From Candidatus Saccharimonadota bacterium (GTDB lineage Bacteria; Patescibacteriota; Saccharimonadia; Saccharimonadales; Saccharimonadaceae), in contig JAFRJZ010000025.1 in assembly GCA_017431945.1 (NCBI GenBank), forward strand, positions 1-42,093: a DNA stretch of 42,093 nucleotides. The letters are read 5' to 3'. Every line of letters starts with the position of its first letter. Within the stretch, counting starts at the first letter, position 1. Position numbers and translations under genes: made by a program. The notes beneath the pieces are model-generated. The model did no database searches. It had not been told where the DNA came from and saw nothing but the letters and a program-made list of their open reading frames with translations. Below, in pieces: positions 8,548-15,622 of this stretch.

Positions 8548-9117
8548 ATGATAGCACACCTGAACGGTACAGTTGCCGAAAAATTTGCCAACTCCGTCAT
8601 CGTTGATGTCAACGGCGTTGGCTATGAAGTCACCGTTTCGGCACCAGATTTCGACCAGCTAACTCTCGGCGATAAAATCAAACTCTACACTTACCACAAC
8701 ATCCGCGAAACTGCCGAAGAACTCTATGGTTTTTCTAGCCTCGCCGCCAAAAAATTATTTGAACTTTTAATTTCTGTCCAAGGCGTTGGTCCCAAAGCCG
8801 CCATCGCCATTCTCTCCCTGTCTAGTGCCGAAACCGTTCGTAACGCCATCGCTAGCGCCGACGCTAGTTTTATCGCCAAAGCTAGCGGCGTCGGCAAAAA
8901 ATCCGCCGAGCGCGTCATTGTTGATCTCAAAGACAAAGTCGGCATCCCCACTCATTATGGCAACACCCCAGTTATCAACCCCGTTCAGCCTAACGACGAG
9001 GCGCTCGATGCTCTTATTGCTCTTGGTTTTCCGCTCAAAGAGGCCACTAGTGCGCTTGAAAAGGTCGACCCTAGTCTCCCAGTTGCCGAACGTGTGAAAT
9101 TAGCCTTGAAAAAATAA
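8548..9117 (+). CDS. ruvA: Holliday junction branch migration protein RuvA
   Basis: Binds Holliday junctions as a tetramer and loads the RuvB motor. The 189-residue protein has the N-terminal OB domain (MIAHLNGTVAEK..., with VDVNGVGYEV), tandem helix-hairpin-helix motifs (SVQGVGPKAAIAIL at about 77-90 and ASGVGKKSAERVIVDLKDK at about 112-130), and a short C-terminal RuvB-binding domain (from about 145). The length is typical. No ribosome site is visible; the promoter predicts a leaderless message. Confidence 0.96.
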   Translation: MIAHLNGTVAEKFANSVIVDVNGVGYEVTVSAPDFDQLTLGDKIKLYTYHNIRETAEELYGFSSLAAKKLFELLISVQGVGPKAAIAILSLSSAETVRNAIASADASFIAKASGVGKKSAERVIVDLKDKVGIPTHYGNTPVINPVQPNDEALDALIALGFPLKEATSALEKVDPSLPVAERVKLALKK

Positions 9118-9138
9118 GTCAACTGTGGTAAAATAACT

Positions 9139-9144
9139 TATAAT
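9139..9144 (+). promoter_or_regulatory. -10 box upstream of rplS
   Basis: TATAAT, with AAAGG at about 9153-9157 as the ribosome site before the ATG at 9165. This is a leadered start, unlike the neighbouring ruvA. Confidence 0.5.
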
Positions 9145-9164
9145 TGTAATATAAAGGTATTTTT

Positions 9165-9638
9165 ATGAGTTTTCAGATTTTAAAGCAAATCGGTGACGCC
9201 CAAAAGAAACCAGCTGTCGTGGATGTCCGCTCTGGCGACACCGTCAAAGTTACCCAAAAAATCAAAGAAGGCGACAAAGAGCGCTTTCAGGTATTTGAGG
9301 GTGTAGTGATTCGCACCGACCGCAAAGATTCGCACACCGCTCGCATCACCGTCCGCAAAATCGCTTCTGGTGTTGGCGTTGAGAAATCTTTCCTTATTCA
9401 CTCACCATTAGTTGAGAAAATTGAGATCGTCAAACGCGCCAAAGTCCGCCGTAAGAATTTGTCCTATCTCCGCGAACGCTCGGGTAAGTCCGCGCGTCTC
9501 GCCAGCAAAGATTTTGACCGCTTGGCCGTTAATGATGTGACTGTACCCGAAGAACCAAGCAAGGAAGAACCTGCTACCGAAGAACCTGCCAAAGAAGAAT
9601 CCAAAGAAACCGAAAAGCCCGCCGAAGAAACCAAATAA
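9165..9638 (+). CDS. rplS: 50S ribosomal protein L19
   Basis: A structural protein at the 30S-50S interface. Residues 1-115 match L19, with SGDTVKVTQKIKEGDKER, FEGVVIRTDRK and the C-terminal RRKNLSYLRERSGKSARL. The protein runs to 157 residues because of an extra 40-residue Glu/Pro/Lys-rich tail made of irregular EEPxKEE units. Such low-complexity tails are not needed for the L19 fold. The last base of the stop codon is the first base of the downstream ATG (TAATG), coupling it to the RNase HII gene. Confidence 0.95.
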   Translation: MSFQILKQIGDAQKKPAVVDVRSGDTVKVTQKIKEGDKERFQVFEGVVIRTDRKDSHTARITVRKIASGVGVEKSFLIHSPLVEKIEIVKRAKVRRKNLSYLRERSGKSARLASKDFDRLAVNDVTVPEEPSKEEPATEEPAKEESKETEKPAEETK

Positions 9639-10663
9639 TGATTCTCGGTATCGATGAAGTCGGACGTGGCCCTTGGGCAGGGCCACTTGTTATTGGTGCG
9701 GTAATTTTAAAAGACCCTACCGCCGACTGGTGTCAAGCACTCACCGACAGTAAGAAACTCACTAGCAAAAAGCGCCAAGATCTTAGCCAGCAAATCGTTA
9801 ACGAAGCTGCTGCCTCGGCACTCGGCTGGGTATCAAGCGGGGAACTAGACGAATACGGACTTTCGCGCGCACTCTGCCTCGCTACCCGTCGCGCCGTCAA
9901 GCAAATCCTCGCCACCAAAACACCCTTTGACGAAATAATTATCGACGGCACAATCAATTTTCTCGCCAAAACACCACTTGAAGATAAAGTTACCACTCTC
10001 AAAAAAGCCGACCTTCTCATTAAAGAAGTTTCTGCCGCCAGCATCATCGCCAAAGTTGCTCGTGATGAATATATGACTAATCTCGCCGAGCAATATCCCG
10101 AGTATGGTTTTGAGTCTCATGTCGGGTACGGCACCGCCAAGCATCGCGCCGCTCTTCAAGAGTACGGCCCCTGCCCCGAACACCGCTACTCGTTCAAACC
10201 AGTGGAAGCGTCGTTAAAATGTTATTTGAGCGGACGCTCCTCGGGCCCGTCGTCACGGGCCTCGTCGCTCATGTTGCTCCCGTCGTCGCAAAATGCCGCT
10301 CAAAAAACATTTTCAACGACCTCAACAACTTCACTAGGCGTCCGCGCAGAAGGCATCGTGGCAGAATATCTGTCAAACGAGGGTCATCGCATCTTATCTC
10401 GCAACCACAAAACCAAATTCTACGAAATCGATATTATCAGTGTTAAAGACGACAATATTTACTTTACCGAGGTCAAGTATCGCAAATCTTCTGCTCGTGG
10501 CACTCCGCTCGACCAAATCACCGCCAAAAAACAACAACAAATGCGTTTTGCCACTGAAGCCTTCCTCAAATACCAGCCCTACCTAAAATCTCTTAACCCC
10601 CACCTCGCTGTCGCCAGTGTTTCTGGCCCCGACTTCCATCTCGACGACTGGTTTACGATTTAG
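9638..10663 (+). CDS. rnhB: Ribonuclease HII fused to a YraN/UPF0102 nuclease-like domain
   Basis: The N-terminal half (about 1-190) is RNase HII, which removes ribonucleotides and RNA primers from DNA. It has DEVGRGPWAGP at the start (D6, E7), the IIIDGT acid near residue 109, and VSAASIIAKVARDEYM. The C-terminal half (about 228-341) is a YraN/UPF0102 domain of the endonuclease-like fold, with AEGIVAEYL, the acid in FYEIDII, and FTEVKYR (ExK). Elsewhere rnhB and yraN are often neighbours; here one frame runs through both. The roughly 35-residue Ser-rich linker is encoded by a GC-rich palindromic element (see the separate entry). The start overlaps the rplS stop. Confidence 0.93.
   Translation: MILGIDEVGRGPWAGPLVIGAVILKDPTADWCQALTDSKKLTSKKRQDLSQQIVNEAAASALGWVSSGELDEYGLSRALCLATRRAVKQILATKTPFDEIIIDGTINFLAKTPLEDKVTTLKKADLLIKEVSAASIIAKVARDEYMTNLAEQYPEYGFESHVGYGTAKHRAALQEYGPCPEHRYSFKPVEASLKCYLSGRSSGPSSRASSLMLLPSSQNAAQKTFSTTSTTSLGVRAEGIVAEYLSNEGHRILSRNHKTKFYEIDIISVKDDNIYFTEVKYRKSSARGTPLDQITAKKQQQMRFATEAFLKYQPYLKSLNPHLAVASVSGPDFHLDDWFTI
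10210..10320. mobile_element. In-frame palindromic element inside rnhB-yraN
   Basis: Outer arms AAAATGTTATTTGAGCGG (10216-10233) and CCGCTCAAAAAACATTTT (10296-10313) are complementary at 17 of 18 positions. They extend outward through GTCGTT (10210-10215) and AACGAC (10315-10320) with a one-base bulge. The core holds a second perfect inverted repeat, GGCCCGT (10244-10250) and ACGGGCC (10255-10261). The core is much more GC-rich than the flanks and encodes a Ser/Arg-rich linker with no homology to either domain. This looks like a small non-autonomous palindromic element that keeps the frame open. Target-site duplication was not seen. Confidence 0.6.
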
Positions 10664-10676
10664 TTTATTCTAAATG

Positions 10677-10685
10677 TGCTATAAT
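10677..10685 (+). promoter_or_regulatory. Extended -10 promoter of a small membrane peptide gene
   Basis: TGC-TATAAT, 6 bases, then ATG at 10692. It selects this ATG over an upstream in-frame one at 10674, which overlaps the box. Confidence 0.7.
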
Positions 10686-10691
10686 AAGACT

Positions 10692-10859
10692 ATGAAAATA
10701 AAGAATAAGCTTTTTCTGACTATTTTCTTAATGGTTATAGGTGTAATTATAATGATGGCAGTAATGACCATCAATAATGTATCTGGCGAAACCGAGCAAA
10801 TGCGCGGTGAGGGCTGGATGAAAAACGGCGACGCTAGCAAATACTTACAAAATAACTAG
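10692..10859 (+). CDS. Small single-span membrane protein
   Basis: A 55-residue hypothetical protein. A short basic N-terminus (MKIKNK) precedes a hydrophobic helix (about 7-27) and a polar tail ending GDASKYLQNN. It may be membrane-anchored or secreted. Support for being real comes mainly from the promoter at leaderless distance. It converges with the HD-domain gene, overlapping it by 3 to 4 bases. No family recognised. Confidence 0.55.
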   Translation: MKIKNKLFLTIFLMVIGVIIMMAVMTINNVSGETEQMRGEGWMKNGDASKYLQNN

Positions 10860-11575
10860 TATTGCTCTTTGATGAAACGCTCAAGTTGACGAAACAGGTT
10901 AGTTTGCGCTGGGTCGGATTCAATATAGAGTTCGACAATTTTTTCAAGCAAAAATTCTTCACGAATACAGCGCCTAGTATAATCAAAATAAATATCATTA
11001 AATAGCGCTAGTGCAGTCAAACTAACATCAACAGAATCCACATGGGCCTTGCGATTAAGCAATTTATGTTTGGCAATTTCGTTTAGCGCCTTGATACTAT
11101 AAGTTTCGCCATCTTGCGGCAATTTCAAATCGCCACTCACAAATTCGCGAATAATATCTAGTTTATCGGCATCACGAATTAATTTACAAAAAGTCAATTC
11201 ACGGTCATCAGTGATTTTGGCATCAATTTTGAATTTATTATGGTTATAAATCGCCTTCAAAATTAACTCATAGTCCGGATGCTCGGCCAAGATGCCATTT
11301 TCTTTGATAATCTTAACCCCCAAATCAGCATGGTCAATAGTTTTATCATCCGAATAACTTTGATATACCCGCCACTGTTCAAACCGGCCGATATCATGAA
11401 ACAACCCAATCAGCTCAGCTAATTCAGCATTATATGCGTTAAACTGCAAATCTTCCGCTAGCACCCGACAATTATCGGCCACCCTGATAGTGTGCTCGTG
11501 CTTACGCCAAATCCACGCCGACTCCGTGTCGTACCCCGCCACATAAGCATTAAAGAAATCTCGATATTTATTCAT
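10856..11575 (-). CDS. HD-domain metal-dependent phosphohydrolase
   Basis: A 239-residue protein of the HD superfamily, which hydrolyses phosphate esters of nucleotides or related compounds with a bound metal pair. Ligands visible are H28 in KHEHTIRV, the HD pair in GLFHDIGRFEQW (59-60), a later His in DHADLG (about 82) and the Asp in IRDADKLD (about 144). The substrate cannot be told from sequence. The start has an extended -10 box 6 bases upstream and no ribosome site. It converges with a small membrane protein gene. Confidence 0.85.
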   Translation of the reverse strand: MNKYRDFFNAYVAGYDTESAWIWRKHEHTIRVADNCRVLAEDLQFNAYNAELAELIGLFHDIGRFEQWRVYQSYSDDKTIDHADLGVKIIKENGILAEHPDYELILKAIYNHNKFKIDAKITDDRELTFCKLIRDADKLDIIREFVSGDLKLPQDGETYSIKALNEIAKHKLLNRKAHVDSVDVSLTALALFNDIYFDYTRRCIREEFLLEKIVELYIESDPAQTNLFRQLERFIKEQY

Positions 11576-11581
11576 AATCTA

Positions 11582-11590
11582 ATTTTAACA
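11582..11590 (-). promoter_or_regulatory. Extended -10 promoter of the HD-domain gene (leaderless start)
   Basis: On the minus strand, TGT-TAAAAT, then TAGATT (6 bases), then ATG. Confidence 0.65.
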
Positions 11591-11692
11591 CAAAAATTCA
11601 TGCTATGCTCTTTGAAAAAGACCATTTTTGTTGTCCTGAAAAGCTTTCGCAGAATATTCTGAGAGTTTTTCCATAAATAATCGCTGATAAAA

Positions 11693-12385
11693 TTATTTAC
11701 TCTTGTTTCGTTTCAAAACTTTACTTTTTATCACTATAAACACAAACAAAGCTAAGACTATTATTGTAAAAATAACTAGTACGACGCAAAGAAAAACAGA
11801 GTCAGACTCACTTTCTGCAATTGAACCACTAGCTAAATCTATTTCGAAATTAGAATAATAATATCGATTATAACCATCTGTCTCAAATAAATCTTCATCA
11901 AAACCTTCATCACTTCGGTCGATAATCTTTTCACCATTTCGATAAACTGTTACTTGAAAGTCGGTATTAACCGCCAAAGCTATTTCATTAGGACTCAAGT
12001 CGTTAATTTTTAATGTCGTTACTTTGCCGTCCTTAGACAACGAAGTTTTGTCAATTAAATCATTTGTGTGCTTTGCGGGAAAATCTTCTCCTTCTTTTGA
12101 GTATTGTCCAGCATCTTCTTCATAAGCCTCGATAATCTTATCATTTTTAAAAGTAACTTTTATTATGCGGTAATACTCATCGTTGGTAAAATTTTTGTCG
12201 TAGTTTTCTAGTTCAATCGATATCTCATCATCCAAACTAATATTTTTAAAACTTATATTAAAATTTTCATGGTTTAATTTTGCCGTTTCAGCACTAACGA
12301 AACTACAATTACACACTAATGTAAAGACAAAGGCAACTATTGCTAAAAATATGTTTCTTTTCTTGTTATTAATCTTACTACTCAT
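11693..12385 (-). CDS. Putative secreted protein with C-terminal membrane anchor
   Basis: A 230-residue protein of unknown function. A signal peptide (about 1-32, ending near VSAETA) leads to an extracellular, acidic beta-rich region (about 33-195). A C-terminal hydrophobic helix (about 199-222) and the basic stop-transfer tail KSKVLKRNKSK follow. This topology places the middle domain on the cell surface. A GGAGGT ribosome site lies about 10 bases before the ATG, so unlike its neighbours it has a leader. Very AT-rich compared with housekeeping genes. No family recognised. Confidence 0.7.
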   Translation of the reverse strand: MSSKINNKKRNIFLAIVAFVFTLVCNCSFVSAETAKLNHENFNISFKNISLDDEISIELENYDKNFTNDEYYRIIKVTFKNDKIIEAYEEDAGQYSKEGEDFPAKHTNDLIDKTSLSKDGKVTTLKINDLSPNEIALAVNTDFQVTVYRNGEKIIDRSDEGFDEDLFETDGYNRYYYSNFEIDLASGSIAESESDSVFLCVVLVIFTIIVLALFVFIVIKSKVLKRNKSK

Positions 12386-12535
12386 TTGATATTTACCTCC
12401 ATAACTTAAATTATAACACGGCTAGCTGACTATTTTGAGAACGACTTTTTTATTCTAGTCTAGAGTACTCTATCACCGTAGCGCTCACTGTGTTTTTCTA
12501 GATTCCAACTTATAAAATATTTATTAAGGTATTTT

Positions 12536-12544
12536 TGCTATAAT
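12536..12544 (+). promoter_or_regulatory. Extended -10 box upstream of a gene remnant
   Basis: TGC-TATAAT, 6 bases, then ATG at 12551; same geometry as the functional leaderless promoters in this window. Confidence 0.55.
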
Positions 12545-12550
12545 AGTTAC

Positions 12551-12619
12551 ATGCCATCATTAATTATTCATCTCGCAATTGCAAAACGCTATAATGAGCT
12601 TATAAACTTTAAAACATGA
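12551..12619 (+). pseudogene. Truncated remnant beginning MPSLIIHLAIAKRY
   Basis: A 22-residue open frame at exact leaderless distance from an extended -10 box. The start resembles the N-terminus of a family of cytosolic metal-dependent hydrolase-like proteins that begin MPSxxIHLAIAxxY (recalled, not searched). The frame stops at TGA after FKT, and that TGA lies within the next extended -10 box. Probably the 5' stub of a deleted gene; a genuine 22-residue peptide is possible. Confidence 0.4.
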
Positions 12620-12625
12620 TATAAT
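12617..12625 (+). promoter_or_regulatory. Extended -10 promoter of the 12655 gene
   Basis: TGA-TATAAT, followed by a leader of about 23 bases containing the AAGAGGA ribosome site before ATG at 12655. Confidence 0.6.
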
Positions 12626-12654
12626 AACAAATATATAGATAAGAGGATTAAGTA

Positions 12655-13101
12655 ATGATTAAAAACATAGAATTTACAAAAAATTATTTAGACAAAATTA
12701 TTGTTGCGTCCGAACAACACACCATTGACGAATGGCTAAATGCGTTCAAAAGGCTCTCAGAGACCATGAAAGAGCTCAATCTCGATATGCATAACATGGA
12801 TACAGAAAGTTTAAAAACAAATCTAGCAGAAAACGAATCTCGAATTATCTATGAAGCAAAACGTTTTGACTCTTGTGCAGAATCGATTTTCGATTCATCT
12901 ATAAAAATTATCCAAGCGTCTTCTAAGGAAGGGTTTCAATATGATGACGTTTCAGAATTGATAAGGAGTGCTTGGTGGGAGCTAATTTCGTTCTTTGATT
13001 ACTCTCCAGATTTATATTTAAATATTTATGCGCTCTGCCTGTTTAACAATTTAGCTCTAACTCTAGAAAAATCCGTAAAAATAGTTGCAGATAGATTATA
13101 G
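12655..13101 (+). CDS. Hypothetical protein, probably all-helical
   Basis: A 148-residue protein that I do not recognise. It is predicted soluble and helical, with acidic and Lys-rich amphipathic stretches and a Trp pair (SAWWELISFF, about 110-119). No signal or membrane segment. The start is set by the AAGAGGA ribosome site and a promoter upstream. The stop abuts the convergent metallophosphoesterase gene. The composition is AT-rich like the surrounding accessory stretch. Confidence 0.6.
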   Translation: MIKNIEFTKNYLDKIIVASEQHTIDEWLNAFKRLSETMKELNLDMHNMDTESLKTNLAENESRIIYEAKRFDSCAESIFDSSIKIIQASSKEGFQYDDVSELIRSAWWELISFFDYSPDLYLNIYALCLFNNLALTLEKSVKIVADRL

Positions 13102-13656
13102 TTATATTTCGATAATTCTATAGCCAAAGACGTATTCAATTTTAGTCCCATTATATTCATGGACCATAGTTTCTTCGGTTGGATAAGTATGACCATGCAA
13201 TAAAATTTTAGGATGGCATCTTTCTATATAAGTTCTTAGCCCATTAAAACCCTGATGGGCAATTTCGTCTTCATCATTTATCCCACGAGGTGGACAATGC
13301 GATATAAAAATATCAACGGGCGGAAAAGCCGCAAACATTCTATCCGCTTCTTCTTGTGTGTACATAATTGTTTGCGGATTTTCTTTATATCTTACGCAAC
13401 CTTGGAAACCGCCAAAACTATAATCTTTATATTTCCAGGTGTGCATATGTAAGTTTAACATACCTATCTCGTCCATATATTCCCCCGAATCATGATTACC
13501 ATAAACACCAATTTTTGGAATATTAGTTTTTTGCAAAGATAAAAGCATCGTGCGCTCAAAATCTCCCAAAGATATTATTAAATCTACCTTTTCATTTTCT
13601 GCTAATTGCGACAAATCGATATTTGGATTTCTGTCCGCCACGACAAGACATTTCAT
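13102..13656 (-). CDS. Calcineurin-like metallophosphoesterase
   Basis: A 184-residue protein with the dimetal phosphoesterase motifs LIISLGDFE (D32), GVYGNHD (51-57), the His in FISHCPP (about 119) and HGHTY (about 154-158). The first family motif, normally DxH, reads VADRNPN here, so D8 is present but the usual His ligand is replaced. That may alter metal binding or specificity. Size and motif order resemble small YfcE/MJ0936-like phosphodiesterases. An unusual feature is the -10 TATAAT 7 bases before the ATG with no ribosome site. Substrate unknown. Confidence 0.85.
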   Translation of the reverse strand: MKCLVVADRNPNIDLSQLAENEKVDLIISLGDFERTMLLSLQKTNIPKIGVYGNHDSGEYMDEIGMLNLHMHTWKYKDYSFGGFQGCVRYKENPQTIMYTQEEADRMFAAFPPVDIFISHCPPRGINDEDEIAHQGFNGLRTYIERCHPKILLHGHTYPTEETMVHEYNGTKIEYVFGYRIIEI

Positions 13657-13663
13657 AATACTT

Positions 13664-13669
13664 ATTATA
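13664..13669 (-). promoter_or_regulatory. -10 box of the metallophosphoesterase gene (leaderless start)
   Basis: TATAAT on the minus strand, 7 bases before the ATG. A TGG-TATATA register also overlaps it. Confidence 0.55.
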
Positions 13670-13679
13670 TACCAAAATA

Positions 13680-13688
13680 TGTTATAAT
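13680..13688 (+). promoter_or_regulatory. Extended -10 box facing a short ORF without a normal start
   Basis: TGT-TATAAT. Seven bases downstream is an in-frame ATA codon (13696), not ATG. It is divergent from the metallophosphoesterase promoter. Confidence 0.5.
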
Positions 13689-13695
13689 TATACCT

Positions 13696-13920
13696 ATAAT
13701 AACAGATACACGGGTTGATTATGAATTTAAAGATCGGAATCTTGAATTTTTAAACCAACCAATGACTCCATATATACCGTTCTCCCTTAAAGTCCGACTA
13801 CCAAAACCCGACCACGGAAAGCGTGGTTTTTCAGACGCTTATATAAATAAAGTAAGAAAAAGATTATACGGACAAAATGTAGATTTAGTATCGGGCGGAA
13901 ATATAATATCTTCTTTCTAA
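13696..13920 (+). CDS. Possible small protein with a non-standard or lost start codon
   Basis: From ATA at 13696 the frame is open for 74 residues to TAA at 13918-13920. It includes KDRNLEFLNQPMTPYIPF and a basic region SLKVRLPKPDHGKRGF. The first ATG in frame is at 13762, giving only 52 residues and no ribosome site. Because the promoter sits at the same distance from ATA as others do from ATG, the start may have mutated from ATG (making it a pseudogene) or ATA may be used. No family recognised. Confidence 0.35.
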   Translation: MITDTRVDYEFKDRNLEFLNQPMTPYIPFSLKVRLPKPDHGKRGFSDAYINKVRKRLYGQNVDLVSGGNIISSF

Positions 13921-13977
13921 ATTTAAAAATCAGTTACGAACATAGAAATTGTAAGTCAAATATAATATAATTAAATT

Positions 13978-14116
13978 GTTCTGAATTTCAAGTCTATAGC
14001 AAGTCTATCCTTGATGAGATAGGCAAAGAGTTAGACTCCGAGTGGAGCACTCGCTCCAGTCAGCCTAACCGCTTGCTGTAGAAAATGAAGTTCAGAACAC
14101 TCCATAGCGGGTGTTC
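13978..14116 (+). ncRNA. Putative structured RNA or regulatory leader
   Basis: Outer stem P1 pairs GTTCTGAATTTCA (13978-13990) with TGAAGTTCAGAAC (14086-14098): 13 pairs, one G-U. P2 pairs CTATAGCAAG (13994-14003) with CTTGCTGTAG (14072-14081): 10 pairs, one G-U. Inside are hairpins P3 (CTATC 14005-14009, GATAG 14018-14022) and P4 (GTTA/TAAC and GACT/AGTC, capped by CGAGTG-GAG-CACTCG at 14039-14053). An alternative hairpin P5, GAACAC (14095-14100) with GTGTTC (14111-14116), competes with P1. A TATAAT at 13961-13966 lies just upstream. It precedes the transglutaminase-like gene by about 60 bases, so it may be a riboswitch-like leader or an independent small RNA. I recognise no known RNA family. 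Confidence 0.55.
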
Positions 14117-14179
14117 CACTTAGTTTTAAGGGAATCACTATGTAATATTAAATAATGGCAAAGAGTGCCGGAGGTAAAA

Positions 14180-15184
14180 ATGAGTGAAACAATAGAAAAC
14201 AAAAGCGATACTCTGTCTGATGGAAGTGAAAACCCTTGGCAGAAAATGGCAGATGAAGTTTTAGCAGAAAAAAAGCAAATCGAATCGCTAGATGATACTC
14301 CGGAATCAATGGAAAAAAGTTATTTTGAAACTGAAGCAGAATTTAGTCCAGATAAAATTAAAGAATTCAGAGAAAAATTACTCAACGCTGACGAAGAACA
14401 AACTAAAGCAATTATAGAGTCAAGAATCGCATTTCTTGAAGAATCTTGCGATAGGGTAGATAGAATCTCCCCAAGTGCATTCGGACAGCACGTTCATCGT
14501 GGTTATATCGGCAGTAATACTAATGTTGAATTTCAAGGTGGAATCGTGACAATGGGCAGCCACTATAAACTAAAAGATACTGGTTATCTTTACGAAGCGG
14601 TTTCATTTTTACAAGAAAACAAAGAGTCAGTTGGCAACGGGGCACAGCTGTTTAATAGTATGGAGGGTTTTTTGAATTCTTATTTCGGTATTCCGGATGC
14701 CGCAGTCGGCGACAAAAGAATGGATATAATAGAGCAAAAAGCAGATTTATTAAATCCTGAACTTTCTGATGACGAATATTTTGACGCAATCGACAAAATC
14801 GATATTAGTATATTTAAAGGCGAGCACGCTGCGCAATGTTCCGAACGCTCAGCAATGGCACAAAATATTTTAAGTTTATTCGGTTACGAAACATATTATA
14901 TAAATGGTGCCGCCAGTATAGACGGTAGAAAAGAAGACCACGCATTTAATGCTATTGCCAATAATTTTGGACAAAAAAATATTATGGATTTCTCAATTAC
15001 GTCTACTATGGAATATAGAGGTACTAATTGGGTTGTCCCTACACCAGGAAAAATAACAGATTTTGACGATTTTCTACGAGGCGGCAAAACCAGGACTTCT
15101 ACATATGAAGGTCATATTGACGAAGACGGTAACGTAAGCAGAAAACGAGCACGCAATATCGAGTATAGCGTAATCACGAAATAA
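14180..15184 (+). CDS. Transglutaminase/papain-like fold protein, cytoplasmic
   Basis: A 334-residue protein. The last third carries a transglutaminase-like Cys-His-Asp arrangement. A Cys in AAQCSERSAMAQNILSLFGY starts the nucleophile helix. It is followed by YYINGA, the His in KEDHAFNAI, and the Asp in NIMDFS. The first 100 residues are acidic and low in complexity. No signal peptide is visible. Start chosen at ATG 14180 because GGAGGT lies 4 bases upstream; an upstream GTG at 14165 overlaps that site. Transglutaminase-like folds include proteases, amidases and cross-linking enzymes, so the reaction is unknown. The codon use is A-rich like neighbouring accessory genes. It follows a structured RNA element. 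Confidence 0.6.
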   Translation: MSETIENKSDTLSDGSENPWQKMADEVLAEKKQIESLDDTPESMEKSYFETEAEFSPDKIKEFREKLLNADEEQTKAIIESRIAFLEESCDRVDRISPSAFGQHVHRGYIGSNTNVEFQGGIVTMGSHYKLKDTGYLYEAVSFLQENKESVGNGAQLFNSMEGFLNSYFGIPDAAVGDKRMDIIEQKADLLNPELSDDEYFDAIDKIDISIFKGEHAAQCSERSAMAQNILSLFGYETYYINGAASIDGRKEDHAFNAIANNFGQKNIMDFSITSTMEYRGTNWVVPTPGKITDFDDFLRGGKTRTSTYEGHIDEDGNVSRKRARNIEYSVITK

Positions 15185-15209
15185 TCGACATCTATATAAC
15201 ACCATCTTA

Positions 15210-15218
15210 TGATATAAT
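15210..15218 (+). promoter_or_regulatory. Extended -10 promoter of the MazF/PemK-like gene (leaderless start)
   Basis: TGA-TATAAT, 7 bases, then ATG at 15226. Confidence 0.65.
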
Positions 15219-15225
15219 TACAGAT

Positions 15226-15615
15226 ATGGAAGAAAAACATTTTGAAGAATGGATTGTCTTGAAAGAGAAACTTCACTTTAATGCCAAAATCCCAAAAATC
15301 TTGGAAGGAGAAGTCTGGTGGTGTAGCTTTGGCGAGAATGTTGGAGTAGAAATTAACGGCAAAAGCACGCGCTTCACTCGTCCAGTTCTGATTATGCGAA
15401 AGTTAAGTAAATTTGGATTTATGGGGATTCCTCTAACTTCACAAGAGAAATCTGGCTCATGGTACGCAGAATTTGAATTTTTAGGCAAAAAGGAATTTGC
15501 CGCTGTGTGCCAGGCAAGAGTTATGAGTGTTTCAAGATTGCACTCCAAGCTGGGACGTGTCCCAGAATCAGATTTAGAAATAGTAAAGAAAGCATTCCAT
15601 GAACTATACAAGTAA
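15226..15615 (+). CDS. PemK/MazF-like toxin domain protein
   Basis: A 129-residue protein. Residues about 27-129 show the MazF/PemK layout: GEVWWCSFGENVGVE near the start, TRPVLIMRKLS, GIPLTS, then the late QARVMSVSRL and KLGRVPESDL. MazF-type proteins are usually sequence-specific endoribonucleases. A 25-residue N-terminal extension (FEEWIVLKEKLHF...) precedes the domain. No antitoxin ORF lies beside it: the upstream neighbour is the transglutaminase-like gene and the downstream one is ychF. The N-terminal extension could take the antitoxin role, or the gene may be an orphan or domesticated; this is inference. Confidence 0.75.
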   Translation: MEEKHFEEWIVLKEKLHFNAKIPKILEGEVWWCSFGENVGVEINGKSTRFTRPVLIMRKLSKFGFMGIPLTSQEKSGSWYAEFEFLGKKEFAAVCQARVMSVSRLHSKLGRVPESDLEIVKKAFHELYK

Positions 15616-15622
15616 AAATGTG

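Noticed and set aside
13606-13695. Upstream extension of the short ORF at 13696
   Set aside because: It overlaps the metallophosphoesterase gene and two promoter boxes.
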